Part shown: positions 18,820-26,531 of the stretch, in pieces
Position numbering within the stretch: position 1 is the first letter of the stretch
Layout of the letters: each line of letters begins with the position of its first letter
Assembly (NCBI RefSeq): GCF_006402735.1
Contig: NZ_CP017174.1
Span: 3,351,001-3,415,000, forward strand
Direction of reading: 5' to 3'
Length of the DNA stretch: 64,000 nucleotides
DNA from: Myxococcus xanthus
GTDB taxonomy: Bacteria; Myxococcota; Myxococcia; Myxococcales; Myxococcaceae
The notes under the pieces: generated by a model
The model's input: the letters and a program-made list of their open reading frames with translations, nothing else
What the model was told of the DNA's origin: nothing
Databases searched by the model: none
Translations under genes and position numbers: made by a program

Positions 18820-19266
18820 TCACACCACGCCGCGCGCCCGGGCCTCCTCGATGACCTTCACGCCGTCCACGCCCAGGCTCTTGCCCAGGTAGGGGGCGAC
18901 GAGGTCGGCGTGCTTGTGCACGCGGTGGAAGGCCTCGTCGAAGGTGCGCGTCACCAGGTTGATGCCGGAGATGATGACCCGCTGCAGGTTGTATTGCAGG
19001 TCATTGCCTTCGACGATGGCGTGAATCTCCGTGAAGAGCGGGCGCGCGTCCGAATGGAAGGTGGACAGGTTGCGCCGCTGCTCCGAATTGGGCACGGAGG
19101 ACTTCGGTGAAAGGCTGGCGACGAGGACGAGCGGGTGTTGAAGTTGCTCGTGCGCGCCCTTCATCTGCTGGAAGACGGTGTGGATTTCTTCCTGACTGGG
19201 TGGTGCCTCCCAGCGGAGGAAGAACACTCTGCCGATGATGGCGGTCTTGTAGACGGATGTGGCCAT
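18820..19266 (-). CDS. small conserved-looking protein of unknown function
   Basis: The protein has 148 aa and starts MATSVYKTAIIGRVFFLRW at 19266 with an AGGGGG ribosome site about 6 bases before it. The pattern is strand-strand-helix-strand: an N-terminal hairpin, a helix (EEIHTVFQQMKGAHEQL), a hydrophobic strand (PLVLVASLS), then a long helix and a second strand/helix set. This is reminiscent of small STAS- or SpoIIAA-like regulatory folds, but I cannot assign it. It converges with the ThiF-like gene and lies downstream of a terminator for the acylase gene. The extended frame to 19362 has no separate support. Confidence 0.7.
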   Translation of the reverse strand: MATSVYKTAIIGRVFFLRWEAPPSQEEIHTVFQQMKGAHEQLQHPLVLVASLSPKSSVPNSEQRRNLSTFHSDARPLFTEIHAIVEGNDLQYNLQRVIISGINLVTRTFDEAFHRVHKHADLVAPYLGKSLGVDGVKVIEEARARGVV

Positions 19267-19446
19267 GATGTCCCCCTGCTGCTGCCGCGGTGATTCCACC
19301 GGGAAATCCCGGTGCCCCTTCGCCAGGAACGAACGGCGGCGCCTGGCGGTCTGCGCACCCATTGGCGCGCGTCCCTGGAGCAGACGGAATCAGACTGGAG
19401 GGCGGACATCCGCGGCCCGACGTTGCCCCGCCGGGCCGCGAGGTGT

Positions 19447-19472
19447 CCGGCCCCCGACGAATCGGGGGCCGG
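19447..19472 (-). terminator. hairpin terminator after the penicillin-acylase gene
   Basis: A perfect 11-bp stem CCGGCCCCCGA/TCGGGGGCCGG with a CGAA loop begins 9 bases past the acylase stop codon. There is no strong T-run, as is common in high-GC genomes. Confidence 0.75.
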
Positions 19473-19480
19473 CGGGGACG

Positions 19481-21988
19481 TCAGTTGCCGGTGAGGGTGA
19501 TCTGCTCGGCCGGCGCGGCGGCGATTTCCTCGGCGGTGAAGAGGATGGGCCGCCACTGCTTCTGGGAGAACAGCCGCGTCTGGTCCGCGTAGTACGGCGA
19601 GGCCGGGTTGCTGGACTCGCTGTAGGTCAGCAGGGCGCTGGCCTGCACGCCGGTGGGCGTGAACTCCATGGCCATGATGAAGCTGCTGCCGTTGTTGATG
19701 ACGTAACCGCCGTTGGCCAGGGCCGTGCGTCCGTTGACCACGGTCCGCGTGGCGGTGCCCACCTCGGCGTTGGGCGTGGTGGACTTCAGCGTTCCGAAGC
19801 TGACGATGTTCGCCGCGCCGTCGTAGTTGCCGCCGCCGTGGATGGGGATGCGCTCGCCGCTCACGCGGGGGGTGAACTGCGCCTCGCCCAGCGGGAGGTC
19901 CAGCGCCAGGCCCGCGCGCGTCAGCGTGGTCACGGCCTGGGCCAGCTTCGTCAGGACGGGGTCGGTGCCCTGGGCGGGCGCGGGCGCCAGCGTGTGGGGC
20001 GTGGCGATGGGGTTGGCCGGGTCGAAGGGCGTGGCGTACAGCGCCGGGCTCGCCTGCAGCTCGCTCATGGTGAACGTGCCCGCGAACTCGCGCCACACGA
20101 TGGCGCCCACGCTGTCCACGTCATAGCGACGGTCCCACTGGGCAATCAGCGAGCACGCCTGGCTGATGTCCACGGTGCCCGTGCCGTAGGGCACCATCGT
20201 GTGGCCGGTGCAGCGGGCCACCACGTCGTCGATGAGCAGCTCGGCGATCATGCCGCGGTTGTTGAGGATGGCGTCCTGCAGCTCGGTGCGGGTGAAGAGG
20301 CCGTCCGCGCCGGACGCGCCACCTTCGACCTGCTCGGTGAGCATGACGGCGTTGAGGCGCGTGCGCGGCGACTGGGGCACGTTCTCCAGGCCGTGCAGGG
20401 GCGAGAAGCCCTTGAGCGGCTCGTCGGGGTTGGTCAGCCAGTAGCTGTCATTGGCGTTGAAGACGAAGTCGGTGCGGTCCAGCTTGGGCACCTTGCTGAA
20501 GGGGACCAGGCCCGGGCTGCGGGCGCCGGCCTCGTCCTGCCACTCGTTCTGGCTGTTGCTGCCGTCGAGCAGCACCAGGCCCATCTGCTGCCAGATGGCG
20601 GTGGTGGCCAGGTCCGCGCCCTGGCGGGCGGCGTTCCAGGTGGCCAGGGCCACGGGCGACAGGTTCGGCGTGGGCGTGGCATCCGTGTACCAGGTGTTGC
20701 CCGCGCGGTCGGCCGCCATGGTGTTGACCCAGGGGATGCCCTGCTCGCGCGCGTAGACGGCCTTGAACTCATCCAGGCTGCGGGCCTGGTTCATGCCCAG
20801 GAACTGCGCCAGCAGGGTGTCGTTCTCCAGGTTGGCGTCGCGGTAGGTGAGCACGGACTGCTCGGTCCACTCCGCGGTGCCGGGGATGGAGATGATGGGG
20901 CCGTAGTGGCTGCTGTACATGCGGCGGGTGACGTTGACGAGCGTGCCGTTGTCGAGCAGGACCAGGATGGTGATGTCCTTCCAGGTCATCTCCCGCTCTT
21001 CGTTGTCGTAGTAGTACGAGGTCGGCTTGCCCGGCACCAGGCGCAGCCCGTACAGCGTCATGCGCTGGCCGGAGGAGAAGGTGTGCGTCCAGGCCACGTC
21101 GTTGTTGAAGCCGATGAGGACCGCGGGCACGCCCAGAAGGCCCACGCCGTAGATGTCCAGCTCACCGGGGACGGTGAGGTGGCTCTCCCACAGCTTGAGC
21201 TCGCCTTCCCAGGGGAAGTGCGGGTTGGCCACCACCATGCCGTGGCCGGTGGCGGAGCGGTCGCGGCCAATGGCCCAGCCGTTGCTGCCCACCTGGTGCA
21301 GTTCGGGCCGCTGGACCTTGACGTGGTCGCGGTCCGGCGTGCCGAGGGTGGTCGCCGTCACGTCGGGCGGCGTGGCCGCGGCGAGGGCGAGGGCGACCTG
21401 GTAGCTGCTGCCCGTCAGCGCCACGCTGTAGGCGTAGGCCAGCAGGTCCACCTCGGAGATGGGTCGCACCCACTTGGCGCCGGTGCAGGGCGCGGGGAGC
21501 TGATCCTTGGGCGTCTCCTCGATGTAGCGGTTGAAGCCGGCCGCGTAGCCCTTGAGCATGGCCTGGAGGGTGGCGGGCTGCGTGCTGATGCGCTCCGTGG
21601 CGCGCGCGTGGAGGCCCAGCGAGCGGTAGGCGAAGTCGCTGCCCGCGTAGGTGCTGCCGGGGCCCATGCCCAGGAAGCGGGCGCGCTCACCGCGCACCTT
21701 GAGGATCTGATCCGCGAGGATACAGACGTGGTCCTGGGCGAAGGCATAGCCATTGCCGTACGCCACGCTGCCCATGTCCTTTCCGGTGATGTGGGGGACG
21801 CCGTGGGCGGTGCGGCGGATGGTGGCTTCGTAGGTGGGCGTCGGGGCCGGAGGCGTGCCGTCGTCGTCGTCACCACAGGCGGAACTGAACAGCAGGCCCA
21901 TGCCTGCGAGAAGGGAGAACTGCCAGCGGGTGCTCCGCGTACGCCGGAGCACACCGCGCCGGAGGGGCGAGGGAAATTTGGGGTGCAT
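19481..21988 (-). CDS. penicillin-acylase-family lipoprotein (N-terminal nucleophile amidohydrolase)
   Basis: The protein has about 835 aa starting at ATG 21988 (GTG 22021 is possible). The N-terminus has a basic stretch, a hydrophobic run and a lipobox ending FSSAC, followed by an acidic DDDDG, so it is probably lipidated. Residues 50-230 match the alpha subunit of acylases. The sequence QVGSNGWAIG near residue 255 provides the self-cleavage site and the new N-terminal Ser of the beta subunit, and the following ANPHFPW and FNNDVAWTHT are typical of aculeacin-acylase/PvdQ-like enzymes. These enzymes hydrolyse amide bonds such as acyl-homoserine lactones or lipopeptide acyl chains; the substrate here is unknown. 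It is divergent from pssA. Confidence 0.9.
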   Translation of the reverse strand: MHPKFPSPLRRGVLRRTRSTRWQFSLLAGMGLLFSSACGDDDDGTPPAPTPTYEATIRRTAHGVPHITGKDMGSVAYGNGYAFAQDHVCILADQILKVRGERARFLGMGPGSTYAGSDFAYRSLGLHARATERISTQPATLQAMLKGYAAGFNRYIEETPKDQLPAPCTGAKWVRPISEVDLLAYAYSVALTGSSYQVALALAAATPPDVTATTLGTPDRDHVKVQRPELHQVGSNGWAIGRDRSATGHGMVVANPHFPWEGELKLWESHLTVPGELDIYGVGLLGVPAVLIGFNNDVAWTHTFSSGQRMTLYGLRLVPGKPTSYYYDNEEREMTWKDITILVLLDNGTLVNVTRRMYSSHYGPIISIPGTAEWTEQSVLTYRDANLENDTLLAQFLGMNQARSLDEFKAVYAREQGIPWVNTMAADRAGNTWYTDATPTPNLSPVALATWNAARQGADLATTAIWQQMGLVLLDGSNSQNEWQDEAGARSPGLVPFSKVPKLDRTDFVFNANDSYWLTNPDEPLKGFSPLHGLENVPQSPRTRLNAVMLTEQVEGGASGADGLFTRTELQDAILNNRGMIAELLIDDVVARCTGHTMVPYGTGTVDISQACSLIAQWDRRYDVDSVGAIVWREFAGTFTMSELQASPALYATPFDPANPIATPHTLAPAPAQGTDPVLTKLAQAVTTLTRAGLALDLPLGEAQFTPRVSGERIPIHGGGNYDGAANIVSFGTLKSTTPNAEVGTATRTVVNGRTALANGGYVINNGSSFIMAMEFTPTGVQASALLTYSESSNPASPYYADQTRLFSQKQWRPILFTAEEIAAAPAEQITLTGN

Positions 21989-22134
21989 GACAGTCGTCGA
22001 GCGTAAGGAGTGGCTGATCACACCGTCAAAATGTTTCTGAAACTGGAATGATTTCTCACACCGCCGGGCACAACGCAGTGTGGCAAGAACGAGCTACCGG
22101 CCGAGCGGGAGGGGTGTGGTAGGAAATCGCGCAT

Positions 22135-22779
22135 ATGTCGACCGAGCCGTCCCGTGCCCGCCGCCCGCGCCGTCACTTCTCGATGATTCGCACGTTCGTG
22201 CTCGCTGACTTCGTGACGCTGGGCAACGGCTTCGCGGGTGCGGGCGCCATCCTCTCCTCCATGCAGTACCTGGCTTCCGGGGACGTGGGCTGGCTGTGGG
22301 TGGCCTTCGGCCTGATGCCGGTGGCGCTGGTGATGGACGTCATGGACGGGCGCATCGCGCGCTGGCGCTTCAAGAAGTCGCCTCTGGGCGCGGACCTGGA
22401 CTCACTGGCGGACGTCATCTCCTTCGGCATGGCGCCGGCGGCGCTGGCCTTCGCGGTGGGGATGCGCGGCTCCCTGGACGTGGCGGCGCTCCTCTACTTC
22501 GTGGCGTGTGGCATCAGCCGGCTGGCGCGCTTCAACGTCACGTCGGCGGACCTGTCGGACGAGACGGGGAAGGTGAAGTACTTCGAGGGCACCCCCATCC
22601 CCACCAGCCTGGCGCTGGTGATGGTGATGGCCGCGGCGACGTGGGCGGGGCGCATCGGTCCGGACCTGTGGGGCGGTGAGTGGCGCCTGGGACCGTTGGT
22701 GCTGCACCCGTTGGCGCTGATGTACGTGGCGAGCGGAAGCGCGATGATCAGCAAGACATTGCGCATTCCGAAGATTTGA
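22135..22779 (+). CDS. pssA: CDP-diacylglycerol-serine O-phosphatidyltransferase
   Basis: The protein has 214 aa. The CDP-alcohol phosphotransferase signature is complete: MDVMDGRIARWRFKKSPLGAD followed by LDSLADVISFG, with the conserved Asp residues of the DG-AR-G-D-D pattern. Several hydrophobic segments (residues 20-55, 100-120, 160-180, 190-205) show it is an inner-membrane enzyme. It makes phosphatidylserine from CDP-diacylglycerol and serine, the precursor of phosphatidylethanolamine. Its usual partner psd is not adjacent. Length fits the class II bacterial enzyme. A related CDP-alcohol transferase specificity cannot be excluded from sequence alone, but the N-terminal FVLADFVTLGNGF is typical of PssA. 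Confidence 0.9.
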   Translation: MSTEPSRARRPRRHFSMIRTFVLADFVTLGNGFAGAGAILSSMQYLASGDVGWLWVAFGLMPVALVMDVMDGRIARWRFKKSPLGADLDSLADVISFGMAPAALAFAVGMRGSLDVAALLYFVACGISRLARFNVTSADLSDETGKVKYFEGTPIPTSLALVMVMAAATWAGRIGPDLWGGEWRLGPLVLHPLALMYVASGSAMISKTLRIPKI

Positions 22780-22939
22780 TACCGGACACCCACCCACCCC
22801 TGGGCTCGGGGTTACCCACGCATGGCCGGTTGCCCACCCTGAAGTAGGTGCCTAGCTTCGCCACCGTTCCTTCCGCCGTCCTCCATGCATGTGGGGCGCG
22901 CGGCGGTCAGGGTTGACGGTAGTGGGGAAGGGGTGGGCC

Positions 22940-25906
22940 ATGACAGGGCGCTTGGGCTGGGTCGCCCTCGCGGTGGTGGGGTTGCTGGTCGGTTGTGCGG
23001 ATCGCGAGCGCTCGGCGCTGGCGGACGGGCGGCTGACGGCGACGCCGGGTGGCGTCGACTTCGAGCGGGTGGCCATCTTCGATGCGCGCGAAGCGGAGGT
23101 TTCGCTGCGCAACGTGGGCCGCGCACCCGTCGATGTGAACGAGGTCTGGGTGGAGGGCCCCGAGGGGGCCTACCGCGCCGAGTTCACCCATGAGGGGCCG
23201 CACAGCTTGCAACCCGGGAGCGCGTGCTCGCTGCGCGTGCGTTTCGCGCCGCCCTCCGAAGGTTCGCAGCCGGCGGTGCTGGTGGTTCGCTCGGACACGC
23301 GCATCGAGCCGCTGCTGCGCATCCCCTTGACGGGCAGCGGCGTGGACGCCTGGGCCCGCGTGTCGCCGCGTCGGCTGGACTTCGGCCGCATCGAAGCGGA
23401 CGCCACGAAGACGCTGCCGCTGCGGCTGGAGAACCCCACGGAATTGTCCGTGGAGGTGACGCCGCGGCTGGTGGGCGCGGACCGCGACGAATTCAGCGTG
23501 GAGCCGGTGACGCTGGCGCCCGGTGAGAGCCGCGAGCTCATGGTGACGTTCCACCCGGTGCGGGTGGGCCGCAAGCAGGTGGCGCTGGCGGTGTCGCCCT
23601 GCCGCGGCTGCGCGGACGTGACGGTGCAGGTGGCCGCCGAGGCGCTGGAGCGCGCGGTGGTGGCCGAACCGGAGGTCCTGGACTTCGGCGCGGTGCCCGT
23701 GGACCGGGACGCGTTGCGCGAGTCGAGCATCCGCAACATCAGCACCGAGCCGGTGACGGTGACGCAGCTGACGCTGGAGGGCCGTGACGCGTCCTTCACC
23801 CAGAACAACGCTGGCTTCCCCTTCGTGCTCCAGCCGGGCGAGGTGCGGACCTTCACGTTCCGCTACAGCCCGGACCACCAGGGCGCGGCGCAGGACACCG
23901 CGCTGTACCACGTGGAGAGCCGCCGCCATCCGACGACGCCCGTGCAGCTGCGCGGCTACGGCGGCGCGCCGGAGCTGTGTGTGTCCCCGTCGGTCTACGA
24001 CTTCGGCACGCAGCCGCTCGGCGCGAAGGTGCGCGTCATCATCAACGTGAAGAACTGCGGCGCGTCCAATGAGGGCGGGCTCACCATCAACACGCTGGAC
24101 TGGCTGCCGCAGCAGGGTGGGGCGCCCCAGTTCAACCACACGCCGCTGGCGCTGCCGGTGACGCTGCCGCCCGGCGGCGAGGTGAACCTGGAGGTCTTCT
24201 ACGAGCCCACCGAGCTGCGCGCGGCGGAGGGCTCGCTGGTGATGACGACCAACGCCTTCTCCGCGACCATGGTGCAGATGGACTTCCGCGGCAACCCGGA
24301 GGCGCACGCGCCCTGCGAGCTCACGCTCACGCCGCAGGCCCTGGACTTCGGCACCATTCCGCCCGGCCAGGGCGCGGTGCTGGGACTCAAGCTGGAGAAC
24401 CGCGGCACCGACTTGTGCCCGGTGAAGAACATCCGCCTGCGGGATGACGGCGGCGGTGTCTTCACGTTGCCGGGCGGCGACCTCTACGGCGGCATCATGT
24501 ACCCCGGCGACTGGTTCAGCTTCCAGGTGGCCTTCATGGCACCCGTGGCGGGCGGCCACTTCACCGGCACCGTGCAGATTGAACAGATGCAGCCGGCCAA
24601 CCCGGTGCTGCTGGTGCCGCTGGTGGCCAACACGCAGGCGGTGTGCCTGGTGGCCTCGCGCCGCTACATGGACTGGGGCGTGGCCCGGCCGGACTGCCCC
24701 GCCGAGCCCATGGAGGTGAACTTCCTCAATGCCTGCGCCGCGCCGGTGACGGTGAACGACGTGTGGATTGGGCCGGGCACCACGGATTCGGAGTTCGGGT
24801 TTTCGGCGTTGCCAGACCCCATCCCCTTCGTGCTGCCGCCCAACGAGGCCTTCACGGTGGGCGTGGAGTACTTCGGCCTGGTGTCGGGCATGAACCTGTC
24901 GCCGCTGTACGTGGGCTCCAGTGACTTGCCGGCGCCGCTGATGGTTCCGCTGGTGGGCGAGTCGTCGATGCGCGTGGAGAAGACGGACAACTTCATCCAG
25001 CAGGACGTCAGCAAGGTGGACGTGCTGCTGGTGGTGGACAACACCGCCTCCATGGCGGTGGAGCATCCGCGACTGGTGGAGGCCATTCCGACCTTCGTGC
25101 AGACGGCGCTGGACCGGGGGGTGAGTCTCAACGTGGCGGTGACGACGACGGGCATCCATCCGGTGAGGCCGACGGACCCGGCCAACGCGTGCCCGGGCGG
25201 CGCGGAGGGGGGCGAGGCGGGCCGCTTCTTCCCGGTGGACAGCTCGCTGCCGCGCATCCTCACGAGCGCGACGCCGAACCTGGCCCAGCAGCTCCAGCAG
25301 AACGTCCAGGTGGGCCGGTGCGCGGAGGTGGAGCAGGGCTTCGAGGCGATGCGCCGCGCGCTGTCCCGGCCGCTGGTGAACAGCGCGGATGACCCGCGCA
25401 CGCCGCTGCCCAACGACGGCAACGTGGGCTTCCTGCGCGAGGAGGCCGCGCTGGTGGTGCTGTTCGTCAGCGACGAGGACGACCACTCGCCCGACGCGGT
25501 GGACACCTACGTGGACTGGGCCCAGCAGCTCAAGGGGCAGAACCAGCCGCAGCGCGCGACCTTCTACGCCATCGCTCCGCCGGCTGAAGGCTGCGCGACG
25601 GCGGGCGGCGCCGGTACCCGCTACGCGCAGGCCACCTCACGCACAGGAGGCGAGGTGGTGAGCGTCTGCGCGGAAGACTACCGGCCGCTGCTGCAGGCGG
25701 TGGGTGACAAGGCCTTCTCTGCGCAGGAGCGCTTCCCGCTGAGCGACATGCCGGAGCCCGGCACTGTGACGGTGACGGTGAATGGCGCGCCGTCCACATC
25801 TGGCTGGACCTACGACGCGGCCACCAACAGCGTTGTGTTCGACGTCGTGCCGCCGGCGGGCACCCGCATCTCCATCAACTACCGCCGTTCGTGCGACGCG
25901 ATGTAA
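22940..25906 (+). CDS. large lipoprotein with choice-of-anchor-D-type repeats and a vWA domain
   Basis: The protein has 988 aa. It starts at ATG 22940 behind a GGAAGGGG ribosome site and has a lipobox ending LLVGC (Cys19). Residues 30-690 contain about seven beta-sandwich repeats, each with a 'LDFG' or 'YDFG' strand (RRLDFGRIE, VLDFGAVPV, VYDFGTQPLG, ALDFGTIPPG), the ASPM/SPD-2/Hydin-like or choice-of-anchor-D type. Residues 700-905 are a vWA-like domain starting VDVLLVVDNTASM, with a later LFVSDEDDHS. A final sandwich (VTVTVNGAPSTSGW) ends the protein. It is probably an outer-membrane-anchored surface protein binding other proteins or a matrix. A strong terminator follows. Confidence 0.85.
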   Translation: MTGRLGWVALAVVGLLVGCADRERSALADGRLTATPGGVDFERVAIFDAREAEVSLRNVGRAPVDVNEVWVEGPEGAYRAEFTHEGPHSLQPGSACSLRVRFAPPSEGSQPAVLVVRSDTRIEPLLRIPLTGSGVDAWARVSPRRLDFGRIEADATKTLPLRLENPTELSVEVTPRLVGADRDEFSVEPVTLAPGESRELMVTFHPVRVGRKQVALAVSPCRGCADVTVQVAAEALERAVVAEPEVLDFGAVPVDRDALRESSIRNISTEPVTVTQLTLEGRDASFTQNNAGFPFVLQPGEVRTFTFRYSPDHQGAAQDTALYHVESRRHPTTPVQLRGYGGAPELCVSPSVYDFGTQPLGAKVRVIINVKNCGASNEGGLTINTLDWLPQQGGAPQFNHTPLALPVTLPPGGEVNLEVFYEPTELRAAEGSLVMTTNAFSATMVQMDFRGNPEAHAPCELTLTPQALDFGTIPPGQGAVLGLKLENRGTDLCPVKNIRLRDDGGGVFTLPGGDLYGGIMYPGDWFSFQVAFMAPVAGGHFTGTVQIEQMQPANPVLLVPLVANTQAVCLVASRRYMDWGVARPDCPAEPMEVNFLNACAAPVTVNDVWIGPGTTDSEFGFSALPDPIPFVLPPNEAFTVGVEYFGLVSGMNLSPLYVGSSDLPAPLMVPLVGESSMRVEKTDNFIQQDVSKVDVLLVVDNTASMAVEHPRLVEAIPTFVQTALDRGVSLNVAVTTTGIHPVRPTDPANACPGGAEGGEAGRFFPVDSSLPRILTSATPNLAQQLQQNVQVGRCAEVEQGFEAMRRALSRPLVNSADDPRTPLPNDGNVGFLREEAALVVLFVSDEDDHSPDAVDTYVDWAQQLKGQNQPQRATFYAIAPPAEGCATAGGAGTRYAQATSRTGGEVVSVCAEDYRPLLQAVGDKAFSAQERFPLSDMPEPGTVTVTVNGAPSTSGWTYDAATNSVVFDVVPPAGTRISINYRRSCDAM

Positions 25907-25913
25907 CGCACCC

Positions 25914-25937
25914 GGAGGGCCGGACATCCGGCCCTCC
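25914..25937 (+). terminator. hairpin terminator after the vWA lipoprotein
   Basis: A perfect 10-bp stem GGAGGGCCGG/CCGGCCCTCC with loop ACAT starts 8 bases after the stop codon. Confidence 0.78.
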
Positions 25938-26059
25938 ACAGTGGTGTCAGTCCCCGGTGCTACAGGTCTGCTTCCGCCTGTGCGGATGACCAGAAAATTG
26001 GAGGTCACCTCGCGGTGTGTACCCTGAGGTCGTACCTGCAGCTGCCGAGGAGGCACCCG

Positions 26060-26401
26060 GTGAACTCCCAGGATTTTGAAGGAACGATGACGAGCGCGGC
26101 CCGCCCCTCTGGACGGGCCCCCGGACTGCGCGTCATCAAGGGAGAAGGGCAGCGGAGGGAGGAGCCGCTCGCCTCCAGGGACGCCGTGGCCCGGGTGCTG
26201 ATGGAGGCCGGGGCGGACCTGCTGCTGCGGCGAATCAGCCCGGCGCGGGCGGGGGAGATTGAGCGGAAGGTGGACCGGGTCCTGGACCTGTTCGACCGGG
26301 TGGACGTGGCGCCGGTGCTGATGCCGGTGCTGAAGCGGCACCTGGACGAGTTGGAGGTCCTGATGCGGGAGACCCGCGAGGTGCGGGCCGCCCGGAGATA
26401 G
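26060..26401 (+). CDS. small helical protein of unknown function
   Basis: The protein has 113 aa. I choose the GTG at 26060 because AGGAGG is 6 bases before it; ATG 26087 also has a weak site. The first 35 residues are basic and probably flexible (APGLRVIKGEG). The remainder is two or three amphipathic helices (AVARVLMEAGADLLLRRIS, VDRVLDLFDRVDVAPVL, RHLDELEVLMRETREV). No signal peptide or known motif. It precedes the kinase gene by 130 bases on the same strand and may share its promoter. Confidence 0.65.
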   Translation: MNSQDFEGTMTSAARPSGRAPGLRVIKGEGQRREEPLASRDAVARVLMEAGADLLLRRISPARAGEIERKVDRVLDLFDRVDVAPVLMPVLKRHLDELEVLMRETREVRAARR

Positions 26402-26531
26402 GCACAAAGGCCGTTTCCGGAGCAGTTGGGGGTTTGACCCTCCTTCCCGGTGCGCTTACGCTCGGGTCCATCCCGCGCCCGGAACTCGGGGCCACTCCAA
26501 GGGTGGTTGTCCAGGGGCCGGTCAGGTCGCC

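Noticed and set aside
19259..22006. 915-aa plus-strand open frame opposite the penicillin-acylase gene
   Set aside because: It is a shadow of the high-GC gene on the other strand. Composition is His/Val/Gly/Arg-rich with no domain, and the acylase frame has a signal, lipobox and catalytic motif.
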